The notes below the pieces were generated by a model. The model saw nothing but the letters and a program-made list of their open reading frames with translations, was not told where the DNA came from and searched no databases. This document shows, piece by piece, positions 1 through 6,779 of a stretch of 11,879 nucleotides of DNA. The translations under genes and the position numbers were made by a program. This stretch comes from Phascolarctobacterium succinatutens CAG:287. Its GTDB lineage: Bacteria > Bacillota > Negativicutes > Acidaminococcales > Acidaminococcaceae. The DNA lies in the NCBI RefSeq assembly GCF_000434895.1, contig NZ_FR892741.1, forward strand, positions 1 to 11,879, given 5' to 3'. Each line of letters opens with the position of its first letter. Position 1 is the stretch's first letter.

Positions 1-749
1 TAACCGCCGTTTCTGCCGGAGCCTGCAATATTTTATCATATATGTCTGCCCAACCGCTGCGCACACGCCAGATTATCGAGCATTACGTCACCGATAAGCG
101 TTACTTCAGTGTGCGTAACTGGATTAAAAGCGGCAGCATCTTCGGCTTTGACTTTATCTTCAATGAGCTGCCCAAGCAGCTTTTACCCTTCGACTACGCT
201 GCCTACCGCGCCTATCCTGGCGTACTGCAGGTAGCCGCTACCGATATCGTCAACGGCGAAAGTGTCTGGTATGACCAGAAAGCATTGGGCCAGGATTTTA
301 TTCCTGTGCGCGCTTCTTCCTCCATGCCCTTCGTTGCCCCTGTCGTCAAGCATGAAGGCCGTGCGCTGCTCGACGGTGCACTGCTCGCACCCATTCCCTA
401 CCAAAGAGCGCTCGACGCAGGCTACAAAAAGCTGGTTGTAGTGCTCACACGCAACGAAGGCTACCGCAAGAAAAAGGGCGTGCCCAAATTTCTGCTCAAA
501 TCAGTGTACAAAAAATATCCCAAGCTGTGGGAAATTATGGAGCAGCGTCCCAAGCTCTACAACGAGCAGCTGGAGGCTGTCGAAAAAATGGAACGTGAGG
601 GCAAGGCTGTCATCATCCGCCCGCAGCTTCCGCTTACGATTGATAAATTCGATATCAAGCCGCACAAGCTGCTGGCACTGCATGACCACGGCATCGGCTG
701 CGGACTTGCCGCAATCGAAAAAATCAAGGAGCTGGAAGCTTTCCACTGA
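1..749 (+). CDS. Patatin-like phospholipase family protein, 5' end outside window
   Basis: Predicted serine acyl hydrolase of the bacterial patatin family (YjjU-like), acting on lipid esters; the substrate is not known. The open frame runs in from the left edge (first full codon at base 3), so the Met at 42 is internal and the gene is 5'-truncated by the window. The fourth visible codon is the likely nucleophile Ser, in the context AVSAGA at bases 6-23. The second half of the Ser-Asp dyad is the DGA motif (LLDGALLAPIP, bases about 366-398). The C-terminal part (about bases 430-745) is rich in Lys and Glu and fits the conserved tail of YjjU-type proteins. The missing 5' part should carry the oxyanion GGG(x)RG loop. 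The first Gly of the usual GxSxG reads Ala here. The gene ends just before a hairpin terminator, so it is the last gene of its transcript. Family call good; substrate unknown. Confidence 0.85.
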   Translation, partial: TAVSAGACNILSYMSAQPLRTRQIIEHYVTDKRYFSVRNWIKSGSIFGFDFIFNELPKQLLPFDYAAYRAYPGVLQVAATDIVNGESVWYDQKALGQDFIPVRASSSMPFVAPVVKHEGRALLDGALLAPIPYQRALDAGYKKLVVVLTRNEGYRKKKGVPKFLLKSVYKKYPKLWEIMEQRPKLYNEQLEAVEKMEREGKAVIIRPQLPLTIDKFDIKPHKLLALHDHGIGCGLAAIEKIKELEAFH

Positions 750-780
750 AATCACAGCGCAAATTATTACCCAAAGCATC

Positions 781-812
781 AAGGACCGCCACTTGCCGTG
801 ACGGTCCTTTTT
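781..812 (+). terminator. Intrinsic terminator of the patatin-like gene
   Basis: AAGGACCG (781-788) pairs perfectly with CGGTCCTT (802-809). A C/A mismatch and an inner CAC/GTG pair extend the stem around loop TTGCC, and a run of T follows. It begins 31 bases after the stop at 747-749. The opposite-strand metallophosphatase ends at 838, so the hairpin sits between convergent genes. Read on the minus strand it has no good T tract, so only plus-strand termination is well supported. Confidence 0.85.
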
Positions 813-837
813 ACGTCTGCCTGACGCTTTTATACAA

Positions 838-2304
838 TTATTCCTCAATAATCAGACGTCCCTCAATTTCACGTTTGAGGTGCTGATGCGTCATAAAGTA
901 TTCCTCAATCACATCGCGATACGAGGTTGCCAGCACGCGTACTCTGCCGTTGGCTTCAACCTCCTCTAGCGTAATATCCAAAAACGGCTTCAGGCTGCTG
1001 TAGTGATATTTGCACAGACCAATCTTGTAAATCTGCTGCGCTCCCAAAGGCTTACCCTCAAATGTCAGCTCCTTGAAGCACTGGCCGCTGCGGCTCCATA
1101 CTACATGCATTCCCTGCGACAGCTGATAAAATTCCGTATGCTCGCCAGTAAAGGCCTCCTCGCGCAGGAAGCGCTTAATCATGCGCGTCAGCTGCTCACC
1201 GGTAACCGGCAGCATATATACAGCTTCATCATAGGGGAAGCATTCGGTAAAGTCGCTGTACAGCACTACCGGTCCCAGATTATAGCTGCGGATTGCACCG
1301 GAGCCCATCAGCATAACATCTATGCCCAGGCTCTCCTTCAGTGCATCCGCTACCAGGCTGCCTAACGGAGTTTCCTCCACACGCGAAGGATGCTCCAGTT
1401 TGCGGGCAAAGCGGGTAACCAGTCTGCCGTACTTTTTATCTGTCAAATCCTTGTAGTGCATAATGAAGTTTTCCAGGCTCTCATCACGCGGGCAATGGGT
1501 TTCATCGATAGGCACAGTCGACCAGGTATAGGTATTCACCGCATTCAGGTCGGTATCTACCATAATATCAAAACGGCCGATCTGGTCCGTGCCTGTTCCT
1601 GCCTGTACGATAAGAATATCATTAACCTTTACCGGATGCTCCAAAAAGGTATGCGAATGACCACCGATAATAACGTCAACACCCCAAGCTGGATCAAGCA
1701 TTGCTGCCAGCTTTTTATCCTCTTCAAAGCCGATATGCGTAAGAATAATCGTGAAGTCAATATCAATCGGATTATATGTATTACAAATACGGCCGATTTC
1801 CTCTGCCGCCTCGCAGATATCTACAAAGGAACCGATTACCTTATCCATCTTCGTCTGTGCCAGTACGTCCTCGGTAATGATGCCGATGAAGAGAATCTTC
1901 ATACCATCGATATGTGCGATATAAAACGGCTGAAAAAGACGCTTATTATTCGTGCGGATATGGAAATTAGCATTGATAATCGGAAAATTAGCGCACTTTT
2001 CGATAAACAGCAGATGCGACAGCCCGTAATCAACCTCGTGATTACCAATGGTCACAACGTCCGGACCTAACAAATTCATAATCTCTATGGTCGACACACC
2101 CTTGTATTCCGCGTCGATTACGGAGCCACGAAACATATCCCCGGCGATGCAGTAAATTACATTCTCTTCTTCTGCGCGAACCTTATTGATATAGCCGGAA
2201 AGCATGGATACACCACCAACAAGCTTATTATCAATTCTCTCAGCTAAGAAATCACCATGCAGGTCATTGGAATGTAAGAGTGTCAGTTTCTTTAAATTTT
2301 TCAT
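838..2304 (-). CDS. Bifunctional metallophosphatase/5'-nucleotidase, cytoplasmic (UshA/YunD-like)
   Basis: Two-domain, 488-residue enzyme expected to hydrolyse phosphate esters of nucleotides or related compounds using a dinuclear metal centre. The N-terminal calcineurin-like domain (residues 5-250) has the full metal set: D14-x-H16 (NDLHGD), D56 (AGDMF), GNHE 87-90, H190 (LTHIG) and GGHSH 214-218. The C-terminal 5'-nucleotidase domain (about 290-470) has GSLVADAL, GSGAIR (334-339, the substrate-contact NGGxIR equivalent) and FPYDE (356-360). There is no signal peptide or transmembrane segment, so unlike periplasmic UshA it should be cytoplasmic, as proposed for YunD. The ATG at 2304-2302 follows a GAGGTG ribosome binding site. 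It is transcribed divergently from the pdxR-type gene, so the two share a control region. The substrate cannot be read from the sequence; PLP or nucleotides are both possible. Confidence 0.88.
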   Translation of the reverse strand: MKNLKKLTLLHSNDLHGDFLAERIDNKLVGGVSMLSGYINKVRAEEENVIYCIAGDMFRGSVIDAEYKGVSTIEIMNLLGPDVVTIGNHEVDYGLSHLLFIEKCANFPIINANFHIRTNNKRLFQPFYIAHIDGMKILFIGIITEDVLAQTKMDKVIGSFVDICEAAEEIGRICNTYNPIDIDFTIILTHIGFEEDKKLAAMLDPAWGVDVIIGGHSHTFLEHPVKVNDILIVQAGTGTDQIGRFDIMVDTDLNAVNTYTWSTVPIDETHCPRDESLENFIMHYKDLTDKKYGRLVTRFARKLEHPSRVEETPLGSLVADALKESLGIDVMLMGSGAIRSYNLGPVVLYSDFTECFPYDEAVYMLPVTGEQLTRMIKRFLREEAFTGEHTEFYQLSQGMHVVWSRSGQCFKELTFEGKPLGAQQIYKIGLCKYHYSSLKPFLDITLEEVEANGRVRVLATSYRDVIEEYFMTHQHLKREIEGRLIIEE

Positions 2305-2348
2305 GGTTACACCTCGCTTCCTGCAGCTATTGTATTTTGTGTAATTCT

Positions 2349-2354
2349 ATTATA
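2349..2354 (-). promoter_or_regulatory. -10 box for the metallophosphatase gene
   Basis: A perfect TATAAT on the minus strand, about 45 bases upstream of the ATG at 2304. No convincing -35 hexamer lies 16-18 bases upstream (the sequence there is GGGGCA-like), so the promoter may be weak or activator-dependent. Confidence 0.5.
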
Positions 2355-2372
2355 AGGTAATCCCGGTAATTT

Positions 2373-2418
2373 GCCCCTACCCCAAAGGCGTTTTTCGGGT
2401 AGGATAGGCTGTTTTTTT
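2373..2418 (+). terminator. Orphan terminator-like hairpin in the divergent region
   Basis: CCTACCC (2376-2382) pairs perfectly with GGGTAGG (2397-2403) around a 14-base loop. GCC (2373-2375) can pair with GGC (2407-2409) across a 3-base bulge. Seven T residues follow at 2412-2418. It has the form of a plus-strand terminator, but no plus-strand gene ends upstream of it. It may stop transcription from an unseen small transcript or act as an insulator or operator dyad. Confidence 0.4.
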
Positions 2419-2484
2419 GCCTTATTTGGCACTATTTTTCTGCCTGCTTTACTTTTAAGCCAATACATAGTATCATATTTGCAT

Positions 2485-2549
2485 CTGAACTTATCAATTA
2501 TTCTATTATGCAGATTTTCGATATAGTCAAAACTTATACCTGAGCTTGC
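2485..2549 (+). promoter_or_regulatory. Candidate PdxR operators upstream of pdxR
   Basis: Three direct copies of one motif: CTGAACTTAT (2485-2494), CAAAACTTAT (2528-2537) and CTGAGCTTGC (2540-2549). The first start is 43 bases from the second, and the second is 12 bases from the third. The first copy lies just upstream of the candidate -10 (TATTAT, 2504-2509). The other two fall in the predicted 5' leader before the ribosome binding site. Directly repeated sites are normal for MocR-family regulators, and the motif resembles CTGGACYTAA reported for TauR. The arrangement suits autorepression. This is inferred from sequence alone. Confidence 0.5.
2504..2509 (+). promoter_or_regulatory. Candidate -10 box of pdxR
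   Basis: TATTAT, one mismatch from consensus, about 64 bases upstream of the pdxR ATG. The best -35 match is TTGCAT (2479-2484) at a long 19-base spacing. A candidate operator copy fills the spacer between the two hexamers. Confidence 0.4.
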
Positions 2550-2572
2550 TACTTAAGAAAGGATTACAAGCT

Positions 2573-3988
2573 ATGCTAACCTACAGCTTTGCCAATTTAC
2601 AGGGTGAGAGCATGTACACCCACCTTTACAAATGCATCAAAAATGATATTACCAACGGTGTCCTGCATGCCGAGGAAAAGCTGCCCTCCAAGCGCATGCT
2701 GGCCAAAAATTTAGGCATCAGCCTCATCACCGTGGAAAATGCCTACACCCAGCTCGTTGTCGAAGGCTATATCTATTCGCAGCCCAAGCGCGGTTACTAT
2801 GTAGCGCGCATTGAGCAGCAGCCTCTGCCGCAAAAAGCAGAACGCAAAGCAGCGCCGTCACTCAAAACACAAGCAGCGGCGCAAAGCGTCAGCTTCGCCA
2901 AAAGCAGCGTACCGCCGGACACCTTTCCCTATAACATCTGGGCGCGCCTTTTGCGCAACACTCTCACAACTGCGGACGAACACGCCCTCATCAGCGACAC
3001 CAGCGCCGGCGGCGTTTTGCCGCTGCGTCAGGCGCTCGCCCGACATCTTTACCAGTTCCGAGGTCTGAACGTTGCACCCGAGCAGATTATCATCGGCGCA
3101 GGCACGCAGACGCTGTATAACCTCATCGTGCAGCTTTTGGGACGCAGTCACGTCTACGCACTGGAAAACCCCGGCTACCCGCAGCTGGCAGCAGCTTATC
3201 AGGCCAACGATGTTTTCTGCCGTTATCTGCCGATGGATGCCCAGGGCATCCGCGCCGACGTTTTGGAAAACAGCGGCGCCGATATTCTGCATATCAGCCC
3301 TTCGCACCAGTTCCCTACCGGTATTGTTATGCCCGTCAGCCGTCGCTACGAATTGCTGCGCTGGGCAGCAAAAAAAAGCAGCCGTTATATCATCGAAGAT
3401 GATTACGACTGCGAATTCCGCCTGTTCGGCAAGCCTATTCCGCCATTGCAAAGCATTGATACCGAGGAAAAGGTTATCTATATCAACACCTTTTCCAAAA
3501 CACTGGCACCAACCTTCCGTATCAGCTACATGCTGCTGCCACCGCACCTGGCATCGCTGTTTTATGACAAGCTGGGCTTTTATTCCTGTACTGTATCTAA
3601 TTTTGAGCAGTTTACGCTCGCTAAATTTATCGAGGACGGTTATTTTGAACGCCACATCAACAGAATGCGCACCTACTACCGCAGTAAGCGCGACCGTCTG
3701 CTGCAGTATCTCACGCAGTCCGACGTTGCTCCCGCACTTACAGTAGAAGGCGAGGACAGCGGTCTGCATTTTCTGCTGCATCTGGCTACCGACGCCAAGG
3801 ATTCCCAGCTTGTGCAGGCTGCTGCTGCCAAGGGCATTCAGATTAAATTTCTTTCGGACTATTATCATGAAAAGGTCGGTGACAGCTCGCACACCCTGCT
3901 GATGAATTACACCGGTCTGGCGGATGATAAGCTGTATCCGGCCTTAGACACTCTGTTTACCGTGCTAAAGCCTTATCTGAAGCTGTAA
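2573..3988 (+). CDS. pdxR: MocR/PdxR-type transcription regulator (GntR wHTH plus aminotransferase-like domain)
   Basis: A 471-residue MocR-subfamily regulator. Residues about 5-75 are a GntR-type winged helix (EKLPSKRMLAKNLGIS, then ITVENAYTQL). A Gln/Ala/Lys-rich linker follows (about 80-110), then a fold-type I aminotransferase-like effector domain. In that domain SPSHQFPTG, the EDDYDCEF segment and the SKTLAP box are intact, with Lys309 as the expected PLP-binding lysine. Such proteins sense PLP and control PLP synthesis, and the neighbouring pdxST supports the PdxR assignment. The ATG at 2573 is chosen over an in-frame TTG at 2546 because AAAGGA (2558-2563) lies 9 bases upstream and the family typically begins MLTYSF. 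The stop codon abuts the stop of convergent pdxT with no spacer. The exact effector and the sign of regulation are inferred. Confidence 0.85.
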   Translation: MLTYSFANLQGESMYTHLYKCIKNDITNGVLHAEEKLPSKRMLAKNLGISLITVENAYTQLVVEGYIYSQPKRGYYVARIEQQPLPQKAERKAAPSLKTQAAAQSVSFAKSSVPPDTFPYNIWARLLRNTLTTADEHALISDTSAGGVLPLRQALARHLYQFRGLNVAPEQIIIGAGTQTLYNLIVQLLGRSHVYALENPGYPQLAAAYQANDVFCRYLPMDAQGIRADVLENSGADILHISPSHQFPTGIVMPVSRRYELLRWAAKKSSRYIIEDDYDCEFRLFGKPIPPLQSIDTEEKVIYINTFSKTLAPTFRISYMLLPPHLASLFYDKLGFYSCTVSNFEQFTLAKFIEDGYFERHINRMRTYYRSKRDRLLQYLTQSDVAPALTVEGEDSGLHFLLHLATDAKDSQLVQAAAAKGIQIKFLSDYYHEKVGDSSHTLLMNYTGLADDKLYPALDTLFTVLKPYLKL

Positions 3989-4564
3989 TTATTTTGCAGC
4001 GCACAGGCTGACAAAATATTCGTGGATTGCCGTGCTTTTGGCTACGTCCAGCTCCGGATGAAAGGCCAGCGCCAGCTGCTTGCCGTACTGTGCCGCCACA
4101 ATATGCTCATCCACTGCAGCAAGCACCTCTACGCCTTCACCCACGCTGTCAATATAAGGCGCACGGATGAAGGTCATCGGTACCTTGCCCAGCTTGCCGA
4201 ATTCAGCCTCGGTATAAAAGCTGCCCAGCTGTCTGCCGTAGGCATTACGCTTCACGGTAATCGGCATGGTTGCCAAATGCACCTTACTGTCGTTCGTCAG
4301 CTTTTTCGCCAACAGAATCATACCTGCGCAGGTTGCCAGCACCGGCAAGCCCTGCGCTATTTTTTTCTGCAGCGGTGCAAACATACCAAGCTCATGCAGC
4401 AGCTTGCCCTGCACCGTACTTTCGCCGCCCGGCAGGACGATACCGTCCAAGGGCTGCTCCAAATCCGGCAGCTGACGCAGCTCTACAGCTTCCGCACCCA
4501 GCTGACGTAAGGCCTGCACGTGCTCAATAAACGCACCCTGCAGTGCTAAAACGCCGATTCTCAT
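3989..4564 (-). CDS. pdxT: PLP synthase glutaminase subunit PdxT
   Basis: A class I glutamine amidotransferase of 191 residues, the usual PdxT length. It hydrolyses glutamine and channels ammonia to PdxS for pyridoxal 5'-phosphate synthesis. The GGEST motif is at residues 46-50 (oxyanion/glutamine binding). The nucleophile is Cys79 in ATCAGM, and the His169/Glu171 pair is in AFHPEL. The start ATG overlaps the pdxS stop by one base (TAATG), so the two are co-transcribed and probably translationally coupled, giving matched subunit supply for the 12:12 complex known in the family. The stop directly abuts the stop of pdxR on the other strand and no intrinsic terminator is visible, so pdxST mRNA probably runs antisense into pdxR. 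Confidence 0.97.
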   Translation of the reverse strand: MRIGVLALQGAFIEHVQALRQLGAEAVELRQLPDLEQPLDGIVLPGGESTVQGKLLHELGMFAPLQKKIAQGLPVLATCAGMILLAKKLTNDSKVHLATMPITVKRNAYGRQLGSFYTEAEFGKLGKVPMTFIRAPYIDSVGEGVEVLAAVDEHIVAAQYGKQLALAFHPELDVAKSTAIHEYFVSLCAAK

Positions 4565-5436
4565 TATTTACCACGCTCCGCCATCAGCAGCTGAATTTCC
4601 TGCTCGTTGATGCCTACCATAGCTTCGCCCAAATCCTCGGACAGCTCTGCCAGCATCTTGGCATCGTTGAAGTTGGTTACTGCTTTAACAATGGCCTGCG
4701 CACGCTTTGCCGGGTCGCCGGATTTGAAAATACCGGAGCCTACGAATACGCCCTCGGCACCCAGCTGCATCATCAGTGCTGCATCCGCCGGAGTTGCTAC
4801 GCCGCCTGCTGCAAAATTTACTACCGGCAAACGTTTATGCTCGTGTACATAAACTACCAGATCATACGGTACCTGCAGCTCATTGGCAGCGTTGAACAGT
4901 TCGTTTTCTTCCATCGCAGCGATTTGCGCAATCTGCTGATTCATTTTGCGCATATGACGTACTGCCTGCACTACATCACCGGTACCGGGCTCGCCTTTGG
5001 TACGGATCATGGATGCACCCTCGTTAATACGGCGCAATGCTTCGCCCAAATCCTTGGCACCGCAGACAAACGGTACGTTAAACTTAGTTTTATCGATATG
5101 GTAAACATCATCAGCCGGAGAAAGCACTTCGCTCTCGTCGATATAGTCAATCTCCAGAGCCTCCAGGATCTGCGCTTCTACAAAATGACCGATGCGCACC
5201 TTTGCCATAACAGGAATAGAAACTGCGTTTTGAATTTCCTTAATCAGCTTCGGGTCGCTCATGCGTGCTACGCCGCCTGCCGCACGGATATCGGCAGGAA
5301 TCTTCTCCAGTGCCATAACAGCGCAGGCACCTGCTGCCTCCGCAATACGCGCCTGTTCCGGTGTCGTAACATCCATAATTACGCCGCCCTTTAACATCTG
5401 TGCCAGCTGTGCATTTAATTTATAACGTTCGTTCAT
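4564..5436 (-). CDS. pdxS: PLP synthase synthase subunit PdxS
   Basis: A TIM-barrel synthase of 290 residues that makes PLP from ribose 5-phosphate, glyceraldehyde 3-phosphate and ammonia delivered by PdxT (the DXP-independent route). The expected catalytic features are present: Asp22 in VIMDV, Lys79 in PVMAKVRIGH (first Schiff-base lysine) and Lys147 in MIRTKGEPGTG (second lysine). The phosphate-binding GGVATPADAA and FVGSGIF segments are also present. A longer in-frame reading starting at 5526 adds 30 unconserved residues. I reject it because GGAGG (5445-5449) lies 8 bases before the ATG at 5436, the family begins NERYKLNAQLAQMLKGGV-like, and the extension overlaps the promoter. First gene of the pdxST operon. 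Confidence 0.97.
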   Translation of the reverse strand: MNERYKLNAQLAQMLKGGVIMDVTTPEQARIAEAAGACAVMALEKIPADIRAAGGVARMSDPKLIKEIQNAVSIPVMAKVRIGHFVEAQILEALEIDYIDESEVLSPADDVYHIDKTKFNVPFVCGAKDLGEALRRINEGASMIRTKGEPGTGDVVQAVRHMRKMNQQIAQIAAMEENELFNAANELQVPYDLVVYVHEHKRLPVVNFAAGGVATPADAALMMQLGAEGVFVGSGIFKSGDPAKRAQAIVKAVTNFNDAKMLAELSEDLGEAMVGINEQEIQLLMAERGK

Positions 5437-5481
5437 TGTGAATACCTCCAATATATATGCAAATAATAGGTTATGTGTAGT

Positions 5482-5487
5482 ATTATA
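5482..5487 (-). promoter_or_regulatory. -10 box of the pdxST operon
   Basis: A perfect TATAAT on the minus strand, about 46 bases upstream of the pdxS ATG, predicting a leader of roughly 40 bases. The hexamer 17 bases upstream reads ATACTA, a poor -35. That fits a promoter needing an activator such as PdxR. Confidence 0.6.
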
Positions 5488-5494
5488 CCTATAT

Positions 5495-5540
5495 CTGAGC
5501 TTATTAGTATATTCATTTCTCGTCAATTTACTATGTTCAG
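5495..5540. promoter_or_regulatory. Candidate PdxR operators upstream of pdxS
   Basis: CTGAGCTTAT (5495-5504, plus orientation) lies between the -10 and the -35 position of pdxST. CTGAACATAG (5540-5531, minus orientation) lies about 36 bases further upstream, centre to centre. The first shares CTGAGCTT exactly with sites upstream of pdxR and of the yczE-type gene, and both it and the third pdxR copy have TTATACC just upstream. A MocR dimer bridging separated half-sites is plausible. The function is inferred from repetition and position. Confidence 0.5.
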
Positions 5541-5584
5541 TTTTAATATCGGTATTTTCACAGCTTACACCAACATCATGCTAA

Positions 5585-5603
5585 GCAACGCCTGAAGCGT
5601 TGC
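5585..5603. repeat. Short perfect hairpin
   Basis: GCAACGC (5585-5591) and GCGTTGC (5597-5603) are perfect inverted repeats around loop CTGAA. No T tract follows on either strand, so it is not a classical terminator. It sits between the pdxST promoter region and the permease terminator. Confidence 0.6.
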
Positions 5604-5612
5604 AGCAGACAG

Positions 5613-5661
5613 CAAAAAAAGCAGTCGCTTTATCATCAACGATGATGGCGACTGCTTTTGC
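5613..5661 (-). terminator. Intrinsic terminator downstream of the TSUP permease (bidirectional form)
   Basis: GCAGTCGC (5621-5628) pairs with GCGACTGC (5648-5655), and an inner ATCATC/GATGAT stem closes on loop AAC. Flanking A and T runs extend the stem by four A-T pairs. Read on the minus strand the hairpin is followed by seven T. It lies about 170 bases after the permease stop and upstream of the pdxST promoter, so it insulates pdxST from permease transcription. Confidence 0.85.
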
Positions 5662-5829
5662 GTATCTTCAGCAAGTTCAATACTGCATTTACATATCTTC
5701 CTTCTTCATAACAACGGCAATAGCATTTTACAACTGCCGGATGCCATTACTTTTGCATCTGGTCTCACATTTTTATGCAAAACTGAACTCTTATTACTGC
5801 ACTATATTTAATTATAAACATACTGCACT

Positions 5830-6588
5830 TTATAGAGCATTCATCAAAAATTTAATGCCGGTAATCAGCACCAGTACACTCGCCAGCTTCATCAAAATGC
5901 CGGACTGCAGCCTTTGCGCCAAGGCTACACCGCCCTGAGCACCGACAAAGGCACCCGCACCAATCGCCAGACCGCTGGTCCACACAATATGCCCCAGCAT
6001 AGCATGCGAAACTAAGCCTGCAAGCGAGGAAACTGCCAAAATGCAGGTAGAAGTAGCAATGGCCACGTGCACCGGGAAATTCAGTACATAAACCATAAAG
6101 GGAACGTGGACGATACCGCCGCCTATGCCCAAAATGCTGGCTAAAAAACCCACACCGACGCTGCAAAGAACGCCCAGCTTCCAGTTATAGACTTCCGGCA
6201 CCTCGCCGGCCGTCTTACCCGCCGCCTCCTTATTGGCCTTACGATACATATTTATCGCTGCCAGCACAAAGAAAGCGCCAAACACCAGATAAAAAAGCCT
6301 GCCCTGCAGATATTCTGCGGCATAGCTGCCTAAAAATGCACCGGGAACGGTAGCCACGGCAAATTTCAAGGCCGCATCTACGCAAACCTTCTTCTGCCTG
6401 ATATACCCCCAAGTCCCCGAAACAGCATTCAGCAATACCACCAGCACCGAAGTGCCGATGGCCAGCTGCGGCTCATAATCCCAAGCAAAAACCAGAAGCG
6501 GTACAATCACCATACCGCCGCCAATGCCTAAAAGCGCCCCCAATAAGCCAACTAAAATACCTAAGGCCAAAAAGCCTGCTACTTCCAT
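5830..6588 (-). CDS. TSUP family anion permease (TauE/SafE-type)
   Basis: An integral membrane protein of 252 residues, typical for the sulfite exporter TauE/SafE family, whose members move sulfur-containing or other small organic anions across the cytoplasmic membrane. It has the two-fold internal repeat of the family, with GIGGG at residues 21-25 (LLGIGGGMVIVP) and again at 144-148 (ILGIGGGIVHVP). About eight hydrophobic segments are split by a charged loop near residues 115-135. The open frame extends to 6711, but I choose the ATG at 6588 because GAGAGGG lies 6 bases before it and the family starts directly with the first membrane helix. The substrate cannot be told. It is a monocistronic unit with its own long leader and a downstream terminator at 5613-5661. 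Confidence 0.88.
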   Translation of the reverse strand: MEVAGFLALGILVGLLGALLGIGGGMVIVPLLVFAWDYEPQLAIGTSVLVVLLNAVSGTWGYIRQKKVCVDAALKFAVATVPGAFLGSYAAEYLQGRLFYLVFGAFFVLAAINMYRKANKEAAGKTAGEVPEVYNWKLGVLCSVGVGFLASILGIGGGIVHVPFMVYVLNFPVHVAIATSTCILAVSSLAGLVSHAMLGHIVWTSGLAIGAGAFVGAQGGVALAQRLQSGILMKLASVLVLITGIKFLMNAL

Positions 6589-6689
6589 CTGCATCCCTCT
6601 CATTCTCTCATAATTCTCATTGCAGATTAGCTTAGTTTTTTTTAATCTCTCGTCGGTCAAAATCATCTTTTGACCTGTATTCTCATATA

Positions 6690-6719
6690 TTCCGCAAGTA
6701 TTCAAAAACAATTGCGGAA
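6690..6719. repeat. Perfect 8-bp inverted repeat upstream of the TSUP permease
   Basis: TTCCGCAA (6690-6697) and TTGCGGAA (6712-6719) are exact reverse complements, with centres 22 bases apart (two helical turns). They lie about 100-130 bases upstream of the permease ATG, near candidate promoter elements. The form suits a dimeric repressor operator. The regulator is unknown. Confidence 0.55.
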
Positions 6720-6779
6720 CAGCAAATATTTTACACCTAAATAATCAAAAACGGAAGTACCTGTGATATAAATTACTTA

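Larger units (their letters stand above)
5437..5829. other. Intergenic region between pdxS and the TSUP permease
   Basis: 393 bases with no credible gene. From left to right it holds the pdxST ribosome binding site and promoter with two operator-like boxes (5445-5540), a perfect 7-bp hairpin (5585-5603), and a strong bidirectional terminator hairpin (5613-5661). Two weaker dyads follow, at 5715-5739 and 5737-5762, in what would be the permease 3' untranslated region. A plus-strand frame beginning at 5600 starts inside a hairpin and overlaps the permease, and is not believed. Confidence 0.7.

Noticed and set aside
1390..2070. A long plus-strand open frame (226 codons) inside the metallophosphatase gene
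   Set aside because: It is antisense to a gene with all catalytic motifs intact, has no ribosome binding site and resembles no family.
2858..3892. A minus-strand open frame of 344 codons inside pdxR
   Set aside because: It is a shadow of the regulator's codon pattern. The plus-strand frame has a complete winged helix and PLP-lysine motif.
4543..5394. A plus-strand open frame of 283 codons across pdxS
   Set aside because: It is antisense to pdxS, one of the most conserved proteins known, and has an implausible Cys/His-rich composition.
5437..5526. A 30-residue N-terminal extension of PdxS
   Set aside because: It would cover the -10 and operator-like box. GGAGG and family alignment place the start at 5436.
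5600..5938. A 112-codon plus-strand frame between pdxS and the permease
   Set aside because: It begins inside a hairpin, has no ribosome binding site and ends inside the permease gene on the other strand.
6750..6766. ACGGAAGT on the plus strand, reminiscent of the glutamine-riboswitch core
   Set aside because: No partner helices are present, and no plus-strand gene lies downstream.
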